Part shown: positions 41,918-51,700 of the stretch, in pieces | How positions within the stretch are numbered: position 1 is the stretch's first letter | Layout: every line of letters starts with the position of its first letter | Source of the DNA: Hyphomicrobiales bacterium | Lineage (GTDB): Bacteria > Pseudomonadota > Alphaproteobacteria > Rhizobiales > JAJFHR01 | Assembly: GCA_021775475.1 (NCBI GenBank) | Contig: JAJFHS010000017.1 | Location: 1 to 64,000 of the forward strand | DNA length: 64,000 nucleotides | Direction: 5' to 3' | The notes under the pieces: model-generated | The model's input: the letters and a program-made list of their open reading frames with translations, nothing else | The model's database searches: none | Told to the model about the DNA's origin: nothing | Made by a program: the position numbers and the translations under genes

Positions 41918-44358
41918 GCATCGGTCCTCGGCAACTTGCTCATTGGATCATAGACCGCATCCAGCAACACCTTTGAGGGGCGCGATTCGCCAGCAATAAC
42001 AACCTGCAAAGCTGTACCCGGAGCGGCTGCCTCAGGTTTGATATAAGCAAAGGCCAGAATTTTTCCGTATGCATGACCATAAGCGACTGAGGCAGTGGAG
42101 CCTACGACTTTACCATGCTGTAATACTGCTTCGCCACCATGACCATCTTCAATGCCATCGGGCTCAACTTCGAGATAGGCGCATATCCACTTCAGGTCGC
42201 CCTGCGTGCTGGCGCGGGTTTGTTCAACACCGAGGTAGTCCTTATCCAGTCTGACAAAGCGCATCACATCGGCTTCCGGCAATGTCACCTCATTGGTCAG
42301 CTCACCGGCACCCTTAAAGCCCTTTTCCATGCGCATGGTATTCATGGCAAACGAGCCATAATCGGCAATTCCGTGTGCCTCACCTGCGGCCCACAGGGCG
42401 TCATAAACGGTCAAGGCATGTTCGCGCGGGATATGGAACTCCCAGCCCAGTTCTCCGGCGTAGGACATACGAAACGCCCATACTTCGTGTCCGGCAACCT
42501 TGATCTGTTGCGCTGACAGCCAGCGGAAACTGGTATTGTCGAGCGCGGCATCTGTACATGCCGCCAGCACGTCGCGTGCGCGCGGCCCGTTCAGGGCAAG
42601 AGCGGCCCATTCATCCGAACGTTTGATGATGGTGACCTGCTCACCTGACATATGGTGGTTGAGATGATCCAGCAGCCTTTGTTCAAAAAACGCCGCACAA
42701 ACGAGATAATAGCGATCTTCAGCCAACCTGATAGCAGTTGTCTCCAGTTCAATCCGGCCGCGCCGGTTGAGCATGTGGGTAAGGACAATGCCGCCAACAT
42801 TTTGCGGTAAACGATTGGCAACCAGACGGTCAAGAAAACCTGCTGCATCCGGGCCGCTCACTTCAACTTTGGTAAAGGCGGAAATATCCATAATGCCAAC
42901 AGCCTCTCGTACTGCCCGGCATTCAGCGCCGACAATATCATGAACGGCGTTGCGCCTGAATGAATACTGGTCTTGTTGCGGTATGCCATCTCGGGCAAAC
43001 CAGCGCGGGCGTTCGTGGCCAAAAACTTCTTCATAGACGGCACCCTTTTGCTTCAGGCGTTCATAAAGGGGCGAGGGTTTTGCCGGGCGTCCGGCAAGGC
43101 GGTTGAAATGCGGGAACGGGATTTCATGGCGCAGACAATAATCTTCCTTTGCCTTGATGACCTGCCAGTCTTTTGTCGCATACTCACCGAACCGCCGCGG
43201 ATCATAATCGCGCATGGAGATGTCGGCTGAGCCATGAATCATCCAGCGCGCCAGTTCACGGGTCAATCCCGGTCCCCAGCCGATGCCGATCTGTGTACCG
43301 CAACAACACCAGTAATTTTGCACTCCCGCTGCGGGACCAACTAGCGGATTGCCGTCAGGCGGATGTGAAATTGCTCCATGGACTTCGCGCCGAATACCCA
43401 ATTCAGCAAAAATCGGCATCCGGTCCATGGCGTTTTCCATCCATGGCATGATGCGGTCATAGTCCGCCTCAAATAACTCATTTTCAGCCTCCCACGGACA
43501 ATGGTCCTCCCAAACTGTGTTGGGGTTTTGTTTTTCGTAGATGCCGATCAGGCCGGACTTTTGCTCCATGCGGATATAGCCGCTAACCAGTTTGTCATCG
43601 CGGATCACCGGCAGTTCGTGGTCAAGATTTTGAAACTCCGGCACTGGATCGGTGATAAAATAGTGGTGGGTCATGGATGTCATGGGCAGTTGCAAACCAG
43701 ACCACTCACCCATCTGGCGGGCATAGGTGCCACCCGCATTGACCACGTGCTCGCAGATAATGTTGCCCCGTTCCGTCTCCACAAGCCATTCACCACTTGC
43801 CTGTCGCGTAATGTTGGTTGCTCTGCATTGGCGGATGATTTGCACACCCAGCTTGCGGGCACCAGCGGCCATGGCCTGAGTAATGCCCGATGGGTCAACA
43901 TGGCCGTCATCAGGTGTATGCAGAGCGCCGAGAACACCATCAAGGTTATAAAAGGGGTGCAACTGTGCGATCCGTTCCGGCCCCACCAGTTCAATATTAA
44001 AACCCAGTGCCCGGCCAACCGACAGGGTGTGCCGCAGCCAGTCCATTTCATCGTCACAATAGGCCAGCCGGAACGAACCGCAACCATGCCAGGTTACCGA
44101 CTGGCCGGTTTCTTTTTCCAGCCCTCCAGAATACAGGCCGATGTTGTAATCCACCATCCTGCCAAGACCAAAGCTGGAGGTTGAATGGGTAATCTGTCCT
44201 GCCGCATGCCAGGTTGAGCCGCTGGTCAATTCAGCTTTTTCCAGCAACACAACATCTGACCAGCCTTCATGGGCCAGATGATAAGCAAGTCCGCAGCCCA
44301 TAATGCCGCCGCCAATAATAACAACCCGGGCGCCGGAAGGCATAGTTTTGTTTGTCAT
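41914..44358 (-). CDS. FAD-dependent dehydrogenase with GcvT domain
   Basis: 814 aa from MTNKTMPSG; a longer frame extends upstream of a plausible ribosome-binding site (GCAGGGTC). The N-terminal DAO-type domain binds FAD (VVIIGGGIMGCGLAYHLA, then SGSTWHAAGQ, the usual covalent-flavin region). The C-terminal half is a GcvT/aminomethyltransferase domain that binds tetrahydrofolate. This architecture is that of dimethylglycine and sarcosine dehydrogenases, which oxidize N-methyl groups and pass formaldehyde to folate. It heads the leftward operon and is divergent from rpiR. It suggests that the locus degrades an N-methylated compound. Confidence 0.88.
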   Translation of the reverse strand: MTNKTMPSGARVVIIGGGIMGCGLAYHLAHEGWSDVVLLEKAELTSGSTWHAAGQITHSTSSFGLGRMVDYNIGLYSGGLEKETGQSVTWHGCGSFRLAYCDDEMDWLRHTLSVGRALGFNIELVGPERIAQLHPFYNLDGVLGALHTPDDGHVDPSGITQAMAAGARKLGVQIIRQCRATNITRQASGEWLVETERGNIICEHVVNAGGTYARQMGEWSGLQLPMTSMTHHYFITDPVPEFQNLDHELPVIRDDKLVSGYIRMEQKSGLIGIYEKQNPNTVWEDHCPWEAENELFEADYDRIMPWMENAMDRMPIFAELGIRREVHGAISHPPDGNPLVGPAAGVQNYWCCCGTQIGIGWGPGLTRELARWMIHGSADISMRDYDPRRFGEYATKDWQVIKAKEDYCLRHEIPFPHFNRLAGRPAKPSPLYERLKQKGAVYEEVFGHERPRWFARDGIPQQDQYSFRRNAVHDIVGAECRAVREAVGIMDISAFTKVEVSGPDAAGFLDRLVANRLPQNVGGIVLTHMLNRRGRIELETTAIRLAEDRYYLVCAAFFEQRLLDHLNHHMSGEQVTIIKRSDEWAALALNGPRARDVLAACTDAALDNTSFRWLSAQQIKVAGHEVWAFRMSYAGELGWEFHIPREHALTVYDALWAAGEAHGIADYGSFAMNTMRMEKGFKGAGELTNEVTLPEADVMRFVRLDKDYLGVEQTRASTQGDLKWICAYLEVEPDGIEDGHGGEAVLQHGKVVGSTASVAYGHAYGKILAFAYIKPEAAAPGTALQVVIAGESRPSKVLLDAVYDPMSKLPRTDA

Positions 44359-44405
44359 CAAGTGACCCTGCAATATCGATTTGTGTCTGGACAAGATAAT
44401 CAAAC

Positions 44406-44444
44406 AAATGTACAATCGTCAACCATGAATAAAATAAATGTACC
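44406..44444. promoter_or_regulatory. Candidate RpiR operator, direct repeat across the rpiR start
   Basis: AAATGTACA (44406-44414) and AAATGTACC (44436-44444) are spaced exactly 30 bp, about three helical turns, in the 66-bp region between the divergent operons and just inside the regulator gene. RpiR regulators often bind repeated sites like these near their own promoter. Confidence 0.4.
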
Positions 44445-45339
44445 AAATACGAATTTACCGGCTACGCAGGTCATCCTTGATGAACTGGGCGAACAGCTGG
44501 GTGGACTGACACCGCAGGTGCGCAAGGCGGCCGCCTTTGTTCTGGAAAATCCCAATGATATAAGCGTCAGCTCGATTCGCGAGATTGCTGAAGCAGCAAA
44601 GGTCAAACCAAACACATTTGTGCGTCTGGCCCGTTCGGCCGGATTTGCCGGTTATGATGAATTCCGCGAGCCCTTTCGCGAGGAAATCCGCCGTGGCAAG
44701 GCCAGCTTCCCCGACCGAGCCCGCTGGCTTCAGTCGCTCAAACGCTCGGGAAAAATGGGCGGCCTTTATGCCGATATGGTCCATTCAGCCCTTTCCAACA
44801 TTGAAGAAACGTTTGCAAGGATAACCGAGGCAGAGCTTAAATCAGCTGCTGATACGATCTGGAATTGTCGTCAGGTTTTTACCCTGGGCGTAGGCATCAA
44901 CAATTCCAATGCCCGCAATTTCACCTACCTTGCCTCAACCGGCATGACGCAGTTTCATGCCATTCCACGGGCAGGCTCGACCCCGGCAGATGATCTGGCC
45001 TGGGCTGATGAGCGCGATGTGCTGATTGCCATCACCTGCAAACCCTATCGCCGCGAAGTGGTTGAAGCAGTTCGTATCGCCCGTGAACAGGGGGTCAGGA
45101 TCATCGGTATTTCCGACAGCCCGGCCTCACCGGTTATCATTGGGTCCGACCACGGTTTTGTTGTCACCAGCGATACACCCCAGTTTTTTCCATCATCTGT
45201 CTCGATGATCGCGGTACTGGAAACCCTGCTTTCCTTTGTCATTGCAAGCGCCAGCCCCGAAATCATTCAACGGGTGGAAAAATTTCATGCCCGCCGTCAT
45301 GAACTTGGCATTTATCATGATGAAAAGGATACCACGTGA
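44425..45339 (+). CDS. MurR/RpiR-family regulator with SIS domain
   Basis: 304 aa from MNKINVPNTN; the longer frame upstream runs into the divergent gene. The N-terminal RpiR HTH (LTPQVRKAAAFVLENPNDIS then IREIAEAAKVKPNTFVRLARSAGFAGYDEFRE) is followed by a SIS domain (FTLGVGINNSNARNFTYLA, LIAITCKPYRREVVEAV, IGISDSP). Such regulators bind a sugar-phosphate or amino-acid-like ligand. It lies between the leftward degradation operon and the rightward Rieske gene, which it probably controls. Its stop codon overlaps the start of the Rieske gene. Confidence 0.9.
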   Translation: MNKINVPNTNLPATQVILDELGEQLGGLTPQVRKAAAFVLENPNDISVSSIREIAEAAKVKPNTFVRLARSAGFAGYDEFREPFREEIRRGKASFPDRARWLQSLKRSGKMGGLYADMVHSALSNIEETFARITEAELKSAADTIWNCRQVFTLGVGINNSNARNFTYLASTGMTQFHAIPRAGSTPADDLAWADERDVLIAITCKPYRREVVEAVRIAREQGVRIIGISDSPASPVIIGSDHGFVVTSDTPQFFPSSVSMIAVLETLLSFVIASASPEIIQRVEKFHARRHELGIYHDEKDTT

Positions 45340-46445
45340 TGACTTTTCAAACTGGTGTAACCAGATCCCTTGAAGCGCGTTATTACACAGATTCAGATAT
45401 TTTCCTGAAAGAGAAAAAGGGGCTTTTGACAAAAACATGGCAGTTCGCCGGACACCAGTCACAGGTTGAGAATACCGGCGACTTTTTCACCTTTGAAATT
45501 GCCGGTGAAAACCTGTTTTGTATCAAGGACAAGAGCGGCGATATTCGGGTCTATTATAACGTATGCCAGCACCGTGCCCATGAACTGGTTCAGGGTAAAG
45601 GTAACTGCAAGATCATTGTCTGTCCTTATCATGCCTGGTCTTATGAACTCGAAGGCGGGCTTCGAAACGGGCCCAATATAAATTCAGTGCCAGGGTTTGA
45701 GCGCGGTGATATCTGCCTGAATGAAGTGAGAGCAGAATTGTTTCACGGGTTTATCTTTGTCAATCTTGATGAAGATGCCCGGCCCATGGATGACTGGTTT
45801 CCGGGCGCACGTGAAGAAATACTGGATTTCGTCCCTCATATTCAGGCTTTGAAACCACTTGAATGGGTGGAAGTTCCAGAGAACTGCAACTGGAAAGTTT
45901 CAATTGAAAACTACTCAGAGTGTTACCACTGCGCCTTAAATCATCCAACCTTCGCAAAAGGGGTTATTGATCCGTCCACTTACGACATTCAACCGCAAGG
46001 TGGTTATTGCCTGCGTCACACAACCTTGTGCCAGAATCTTGATGCCATGACCTATGAGATTGATCTTGAGTCGAACAAACATGCAGGAGACTATTCATCC
46101 TGGTTTCTGTGGCCGATGTTTTCCTTTCAGGTCTATCCGGGAAACATCCTGAACACCTATCACTGGCGCGTGGTTGATGTGGACAAGGTTGTTGTCTGGC
46201 GCGGCTGGTATTCTTTTGACGGTGCGGAGGATAAAGTCGTGCGGCAACTGGCCATCCAGGACTGTCAGACAACAGTTGCAGAAGACATTAGACTGGTTGA
46301 AAGTGTACAGCGTGGTATGGGGTCACGAGGTTATAACCCCGGGCCGCTGGTCGTTGATCCCGCATGCGGGGTCAACTCCGAGCACTCGATAAAAGTGTTG
46401 CAACAATGGATGCGTGAGGGGCTGGAAACCAGAGGTGAAACATGA
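45339..46445 (+). CDS. Rieske non-haem iron oxygenase, alpha subunit
   Basis: 368 aa. The Rieske [2Fe-2S] site is CQHRAHEL plus CPYHAWSYEL (CxH-x17-CxxH). The mononuclear iron centre is NYSECYHCALNHP with a later Asp (VAEDIRLVESVQ). This class includes the N-demethylases of glycine betaine and stachydrine as well as carnitine and choline oxygenases, so an N-methyl substrate is likely. The required reductase is not encoded nearby. The start ATG overlaps the stop of rpiR (TGATG); GTG 3 bp upstream is possible. It is in one operon with rpiR and the next gene. Confidence 0.88.
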   Translation: MTFQTGVTRSLEARYYTDSDIFLKEKKGLLTKTWQFAGHQSQVENTGDFFTFEIAGENLFCIKDKSGDIRVYYNVCQHRAHELVQGKGNCKIIVCPYHAWSYELEGGLRNGPNINSVPGFERGDICLNEVRAELFHGFIFVNLDEDARPMDDWFPGAREEILDFVPHIQALKPLEWVEVPENCNWKVSIENYSECYHCALNHPTFAKGVIDPSTYDIQPQGGYCLRHTTLCQNLDAMTYEIDLESNKHAGDYSSWFLWPMFSFQVYPGNILNTYHWRVVDVDKVVVWRGWYSFDGAEDKVVRQLAIQDCQTTVAEDIRLVESVQRGMGSRGYNPGPLVVDPACGVNSEHSIKVLQQWMREGLETRGET

Positions 46446-46825
46446 CAAAGATTTTTGATGAAGACCTGTTCCTGAAAGGGCTGGAACAGCGCAAGGCAAC
46501 CCTTGGTGCCGAGTATGTTGAAAGCAACCTTGCTGCTGCCGATGAATTTACCCACCCGTTTCAGGAAGCCATGACGGCCTGGTGCTGGGGTTTTGGCTGG
46601 GGTGATGAAGTTATTGATGCCAAAACCCGCTCAATGATGAATTTGTCAATGATTGGCGCTCTGGGCAAAATGCACGAATGGGAAATTCACTGTCGTGGCG
46701 CAATCAACAATGGCGTCAGCCCGGAAGAAATCCGCGCCATCATTCATGTGATCGGCATATATTGCGGTGTGCCCCAGGCACTGGAGTGTTTCAGGGCGGC
46801 AAAGAAAGTATTGGCTGAAAAATGA
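46442..46825 (+). CDS. Carboxymuconolactone decarboxylase-family protein
   Basis: 127 aa, all helical. The AhpD/PcaC-like core has KTRSMMNLSMIGALGKMHEWEIHCRGAINNGVSPEEIRAIIHVIGIYCGVPQA, with one Cys and His in the HEWEIHC stretch but no CxxC thiol pair, so it is decarboxylase-like rather than peroxiredoxin-like. It overlaps the Rieske gene by 4 bp. It probably acts on the product of that oxygenase. The operon ends here. Confidence 0.8.
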   Translation: MTKIFDEDLFLKGLEQRKATLGAEYVESNLAAADEFTHPFQEAMTAWCWGFGWGDEVIDAKTRSMMNLSMIGALGKMHEWEIHCRGAINNGVSPEEIRAIIHVIGIYCGVPQALECFRAAKKVLAEK

Positions 46826-47494
46826 AAAAGGTTTACGCGATTTTTAGCGGTTAATGTCCAGATGACCTCATATACGGATACTTCAAAATGATTTGTGCAG
46901 AAGATTGTTAAAGCTCTAACTTGACCGCACTTTTGATGCGCCAGATACCATTAGTGTTCTTTCAAATGCCGGACTATGCCTTCATATGGAAAACCTCCTG
47001 CAGATATCGGCAGTTGCAAGCCCCCACAGTCAATATATATCTTGTAATAACAATAAGATAGATAAAAATATTCTAAAAATTAAATTCGAATAAATTTGCT
47101 GATGTTTTGATAGTTGCCGCATTCGCTGCCGCTTTTTTCAGCGGTTCGAAGCCTGGATAGATAGATACCGAACAAAGCAGTAGAATTGTGGGGTCGAAAT
47201 GAAGTGCTTGAGTAGCACATCAACCAAACCTATCAATTTGCATCATACCCCCTTCGTCAATTTTGTGAGATGAATTTGGGATATGGTTCGGTGTGAGTAG
47301 GGCCTACTTTACATAGACTATTGGTCAAGCTCATAACGGCCCTGAACACATCGGTGGCCTAGTCAAACATTGCCAAGCCTTCTACACGTCAAGCAACTTT
47401 GCAGATTGCAAAAAACTTATAATTTTGTTGTATTGATCGTGTTTCGTCGCCAGCATTTATGAGACTGAATTGTAAGTTTGCCCGCCGGTTTTTA
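46826..47494. other. Long noncoding region
   Basis: About 670 bp, A+T-rich in parts, with no open frame of protein character. I see no tRNA, terminator with T-run, or repeat of note. It could hold decayed sequence; no remnant can be named. Confidence 0.5.
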
Positions 47495-48646
47495 TTATAC
47501 AGCACAATCGATTGTTGATAATTGTGCAATAATCGAAATTAATTCAGTTTGTCGCGTAATACCCATTTTTTCCATAATGGCGGCCAAATGATTGCGGGCG
47601 GTATTGCGCGAGATACCAATTTGGTCGGCATAGTCCTGGAGTATCACGCCTTGAGCAAGCGCCTGTGTCAAACGTGCTTCTGCTGGCGTCAGGTTGAAAG
47701 CGCTTGTTATTATTTGATTTTGAGGCACAACGCGCGCAGCAGGGTCGAAGACAAACAGGTAGATATTTTCCATACGATCAGAAAACATCTTGTTAAATTT
47801 CGTCTGCCACGCACTTTCGCAATCATATCGAAGAGCGATGGCGACCAGGGGATGTTTGTTATCTGATCTGTGTATTTTTACTGGTGGAAAAGGATAGGGA
47901 TTGGACTGGCTAAAAACAATCGCAGCCTGAAGTTGCTCGTCAGAAGGGTGATGACTGGCTTGAATATGATTAAACTGGTCAATACGCAGCGCGGCAGAGG
48001 TTGTGAGCAGTTTTTGGGCGGCAGGGTTGCTATAAGTGACAGCTTGTGAGTTGGCGATTACAAAAACACTAACGGCTAATTTATCAAGAGTATTTTCCAG
48101 ATTTCGAATATTGATCCTGGCACTGGAAAGGTGCCGGGAAATCTGTATTGCACGTGATATGTGAGGTAGATAAGTTCGGGCTTGCAACAGTGATTTTGCA
48201 GTAACTTTTCCGTCCTCACCTTCTTTGATTAATTTGCTGAACGTAAGAAGCCCATTCTCACTGTACTTTAACTTTACATGAATTCCCTTTTTGACTCCTT
48301 GAGGTTTGAGATAGTCATTGTAGTATTCCGTGTTTAAAATATCGCTTGTTCGAAATATAATATCTTCTTTTTTACAGGAGTTAGATTTTTTCTTTTTAAG
48401 AATATTTAGAATAGGGTTTATATTTTTAAAATATGCCTGATAATTATCTATCTGTTTCGGATCAAAGCCGGAATAGAGAATATTTGCCTCAATTACCGGT
48501 TCTAAATTATGCCGAACGATTGAGGTTGTCGTTCCGGGAATACGTGCTGACATGATATCGACAACATCCTGCCATTTGGTGTCGTCAATAGTCGCATCAT
48601 AAATGGCACTAACCAGCGAGTTATCGTATAAATCAAAATCTTTCAT
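47495..48646 (-). CDS. LuxR-family transcriptional regulator
   Basis: 383 aa. The C-terminal 65 residues form a LuxR/GerE helix-turn-helix (FNLTPAEARLTQALAQGVI ... YADQIGISRNTARNHLAAIMEKMGI). The N-terminal 300 residues have a sensor-like region with PAS-type features (NLENTLDKLAVSVFVIANSQAVTYSNPAAQKLL) and no receiver domain. It stands alone. Its target is unknown; the neighbourhood gives no clear partner. Confidence 0.82.
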   Translation of the reverse strand: MKDFDLYDNSLVSAIYDATIDDTKWQDVVDIMSARIPGTTTSIVRHNLEPVIEANILYSGFDPKQIDNYQAYFKNINPILNILKKKKSNSCKKEDIIFRTSDILNTEYYNDYLKPQGVKKGIHVKLKYSENGLLTFSKLIKEGEDGKVTAKSLLQARTYLPHISRAIQISRHLSSARINIRNLENTLDKLAVSVFVIANSQAVTYSNPAAQKLLTTSAALRIDQFNHIQASHHPSDEQLQAAIVFSQSNPYPFPPVKIHRSDNKHPLVAIALRYDCESAWQTKFNKMFSDRMENIYLFVFDPAARVVPQNQIITSAFNLTPAEARLTQALAQGVILQDYADQIGISRNTARNHLAAIMEKMGITRQTELISIIAQLSTIDCAV

Positions 48647-48932
48647 TATTTTATGAAGGTTTAATCACCATCAAGTTTTTACGTATCCTAGGCAAACCTT
48701 GCCTGTTCGTATGCACACATTGGATACACAGAATTATATAGTACAAATGCACTATATGAAGAAATGTAAATGCCAGAGTGTCTGGCCCAATTTTATGACA
48801 GGATAAGATAAGAGTATGGGTGATGCAAGGCAAAATCAGTTTGATCCGGCAACTAAATTCGATATTATATTACCACAAATAACGTTAAAAGGTTGATTAC
48901 ATTTGTCCAACACTCTTCTCCACCATTCTCCT

Positions 48933-49214
48933 TCAACCGTGTGCAGAAAGCACCATCTCTGCTCCAGCTTCACGCGCAGATTTTAACGCCCGATACGCAT
49001 CTGATGAATAGAAAGCATCGAGTTTTTTCTGATCTGGAAATTGGAAAACCGCAATGTTGGGAAGCGACATCTCTCCTGTCAAAATTTGCTCTGCTCCGCC
49101 TTTGAAAAGCAACTCACCGCCAAATGAGGTAATGATAGGGCCTGCCTTTTTGGAATAGGCTGCGAGTGCGGCAGCATCTTTGATAACAAATCGAGCGACA
49201 AAATAAGCGGGCAT
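48933..49214 (-). CDS. DUF1330 family protein
   Basis: 93 aa, a ferredoxin-like fold of the dimeric alpha/beta barrel group. Typical family sequence: MPAYFVARFVIKDAAALAAY, FGGELLFKGGAEQILTGE and IAVFQFPDQKKLDAFYSSDAYRALK. It is divergent from the LysR gene with 100 bp between, the usual layout of a LysR regulator and its target. Function unknown; members may bind small metabolites or haem-like ligands. Confidence 0.85.
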   Translation of the reverse strand: MPAYFVARFVIKDAAALAAYSKKAGPIITSFGGELLFKGGAEQILTGEMSLPNIAVFQFPDQKKLDAFYSSDAYRALKSAREAGAEMVLSAHG

Positions 49215-49286
49215 GTATGAAATCCTTTATATGAAAGTTGATGCCCTGTTTATCTATCAATGCAAAATATCAGTAAATAGATGGAA

Positions 49287-49312
49287 ATGCATACAAACAT
49301 GCTAATATGCAT
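49287..49312 (+). promoter_or_regulatory. LysR-type operator between DUF1330 gene and lysR
   Basis: ATGCATA (49287-49293) faces TATGCAT (49306-49312) with a 12-bp spacer, just before the LysR start codon at 49315. This fits the T-N11-A type inverted repeats bound by LysR regulators in divergent promoters. Confidence 0.5.
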
Positions 49313-49314
49313 GA

Positions 49315-50184
49315 ATGAAAAACTGGGATGACTTACGGATTTTCCTTGCCGTGGCCCGCTCTGGATCGATTGCCGCCGGAGCGATTAGTCTTGGTCTTGA
49401 TCAAAGCACCGTCTCACGCCGCCTACAGGCGTTCGAAGAAAAGATTGGGAGAAATCTGTTTTTAGGCTCGGCCAAACGAAACACTTTAAGCTTGTCCGGC
49501 CAGAAATATTTTGAAGGCGCATTGCGACTGGAAAAAGAGATCGAGGAGATCAACAGAACCCTGGCTGCCGACAGTGAAGAAACCGGTGGGACCATACGCG
49601 TCGTGACGACCGATATCCTTTCCAACCATCTTTTATTATCAATCACTTCGGAGTTCTTGCAACGCCATCCTGATATTAACCTGCGGGTTCGTACACAATC
49701 TCTTGGCGAAAAACGCCTGCCGGGTGATGTCGCCCTCTTTGCCACTAACTCGCCCAAGGAAGATTTGTTTGGGCGTAAGCTGGCAGTGGCATCATTTGCC
49801 TCCTACGCTTCACAGTCCTATCTGGAACAACACAAAGACAGTATGGAGTCTATGGTGTGGCTGAATTGGGATGATGGATCGGACAACCCAACCTGGCCTG
49901 CACTGGCACCGAATATTCCAGACCATATGTGCCGGTTGCGAATTGATTCCGTCTCATCACTGCTCGAAGCAACACGCTTTGGAATTGGTGCCACCATCCT
50001 GCCGTGTTTCATCGGTGAAAGCGATCCCGCTCTGGCCAGGATTTCACCCGGCGAGATTGTTAGCCGCCGCGACATCTGGTTACTGGTGCAGGCGGATTTA
50101 CGTAAAGTCCCGCGCATTCGTACTTTTCTGGATTTTTTTGTGCACTACATCAAATCGCAAAAACATCTGATCGAAGGTGCCTAA
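49315..50184 (+). CDS. LysR-family regulator
   Basis: 289 aa. The N-terminal winged HTH (MKNWDDLRIFLAVARSGSIA ... LGLDQSTVSRRLQAFEEKIG) is followed by a substrate-binding-like effector domain (GTIRVVTTDILSNHLLLSI onward). Full length. It is divergent from the DUF1330 gene, its likely target. Confidence 0.88.
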   Translation: MKNWDDLRIFLAVARSGSIAAGAISLGLDQSTVSRRLQAFEEKIGRNLFLGSAKRNTLSLSGQKYFEGALRLEKEIEEINRTLAADSEETGGTIRVVTTDILSNHLLLSITSEFLQRHPDINLRVRTQSLGEKRLPGDVALFATNSPKEDLFGRKLAVASFASYASQSYLEQHKDSMESMVWLNWDDGSDNPTWPALAPNIPDHMCRLRIDSVSSLLEATRFGIGATILPCFIGESDPALARISPGEIVSRRDIWLLVQADLRKVPRIRTFLDFFVHYIKSQKHLIEGA

Positions 50185-50293
50185 CTCTTGGCTATCGTAG
50201 TTGCTCGTTTGCACTGCCGACGAGCAGGCTGGCCGGATTTTCGATATGGGTCTTGCGCTGTGACCCGGTTTAATGATTGGTGCAAAAATCGGC

Positions 50294-51700
50294 TTACGCG
50301 AGTGTTGTTGCGAACGTGATGTTAAAGTACGTCATATTTTCTTCACTCCGGTTTTCCAGATGAATTTCTGCTCTATGCAATTCACATATTTTACTTGCCA
50401 GAGCAAGGCCGAGGCCACAGCCTATTTCAGCACTTCCGGGCAATCGATAGAAATGTTCAAATACACGTTGCTGCCTGTCTTCCGGGATGCCTGATCCCGG
50501 GTTGCCGATGCGAAATACGACCCTGTTCGCGATGTTCTGCAATTCAATCTGGACAACCCCGCCATCGGCAGAATACTTGCTGGCATTATCAATCAGATTT
50601 CGAAAAAGTACGAACAGTAATTCTTCAATTCCAGCGATTGTAATGTCTTGTTGAATATCGGCTTCAACAGTTTGATTTCGCTCAGCCATCTGTCTTTGGA
50701 ATTCGGCCAGGGTTTTTTGCAATACAATATCAAGGCGGATCTGTGAAAACTGCTGCTGTTGTTGTGATTGGGCTCTTGCCAACGAAAGCAGTTGGGAAAC
50801 CAGGTGGCTCGCCCTGCTGACGCCTGACACCAAATCCTCCAGCAATTGATGTTTTTCCACACTATCAGTGGTCCGCATCGTAACCTGCGCCTGGGTTTTG
50901 ATAGCCGCCAGTGGCGTTTGCAATTCATGGGCTGCGTTGTCAGCGAAATTCTTTTCGGTCTCCAAAACATTTTTTGTTCGCAACATCAGGCTGTTTAGCG
51001 CATCGACCAGTGGCTTAATCTCGTCGGGCATTTCCCCATTGGGAATTTCCTGTGTGGTCAATGGAGAAAGATTGTAAGGGTCGCGTGATTTAATCAGATT
51101 GGACAATACAGAGATGGGCCTTAATCCCTTAACCACTCCGAACCAAACCAGAGTGGCGATGACAGGGACGACCAACAGCAGGGGGATGAACATAAACAGG
51201 AGAATTTCCTGAATGATTTCAGCCCGAAGATTTTCACGTCCGGCCACTTCCACGAGAATTTTATTCTTTTCGTCCTGAAAAGCAAAAACCCGCCACACCT
51301 TACCCCCAAACGAATGGTTGGAAAAACCCGGGGAACGATAAGCGGATTTAAAATTTCGCGCATTTGGAGATGTTAGCGCCAGTTTACCATCAATCCAGAT
51401 GCGGTAGAAAAATTCATTCTCGCCGGCATCACCAAGTATCGCATCATAATTGGTAATCTTGTGGGCATTGTCATCTGCATCTTCCTGTGAAGCCAGAGAA
51501 AGCAAAACCTTGGCCAATAATACCAATTGCTGGTCATAAATTTCTGCAGTTTCCTTTTTGGCAGCAAAAAAGGAAATTGAACCGGCAATAAGCAGGCTAA
51601 GTAACAACGGCACCAGAATAAACCGGAGCAAGCGGCGGCGTAAAGTACCGCTTCCAGAGAGGTTTTTATTGTGTGTGGTTTTCAGTTTTTTCGACAACAT
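50294..51700 (-). CDS. Sensor histidine kinase
   Basis: 468 aa membrane kinase: TM1 (LLRFILVPLLLSLLIAGSISFF), a periplasmic sensor of about 120 residues, TM2 (LFMFIPLLLVVPVIATLVWF), then HisKA with the phospho-His in NAAHELQTPLAA, and HATPase_c with N box NLIDNASKYSADGG and G boxes IGNPGSGIPED. QseC/PmrB-like in layout. It is the last gene of the PepSY / b561 / regulator / kinase operon and overlaps the regulator gene by 35 bp. Confidence 0.9.
   Translation of the reverse strand: MLSKKLKTTHNKNLSGSGTLRRRLLRFILVPLLLSLLIAGSISFFAAKKETAEIYDQQLVLLAKVLLSLASQEDADDNAHKITNYDAILGDAGENEFFYRIWIDGKLALTSPNARNFKSAYRSPGFSNHSFGGKVWRVFAFQDEKNKILVEVAGRENLRAEIIQEILLFMFIPLLLVVPVIATLVWFGVVKGLRPISVLSNLIKSRDPYNLSPLTTQEIPNGEMPDEIKPLVDALNSLMLRTKNVLETEKNFADNAAHELQTPLAAIKTQAQVTMRTTDSVEKHQLLEDLVSGVSRASHLVSQLLSLARAQSQQQQQFSQIRLDIVLQKTLAEFQRQMAERNQTVEADIQQDITIAGIEELLFVLFRNLIDNASKYSADGGVVQIELQNIANRVVFRIGNPGSGIPEDRQQRVFEHFYRLPGSAEIGCGLGLALASKICELHRAEIHLENRSEENMTYFNITFATTLA

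Noticed and set aside
46826..47494. Possible remnant of a transposase or small RNA in the long gap
   Set aside because: No frame matched a known protein block and no stable hairpin with T-run was found.
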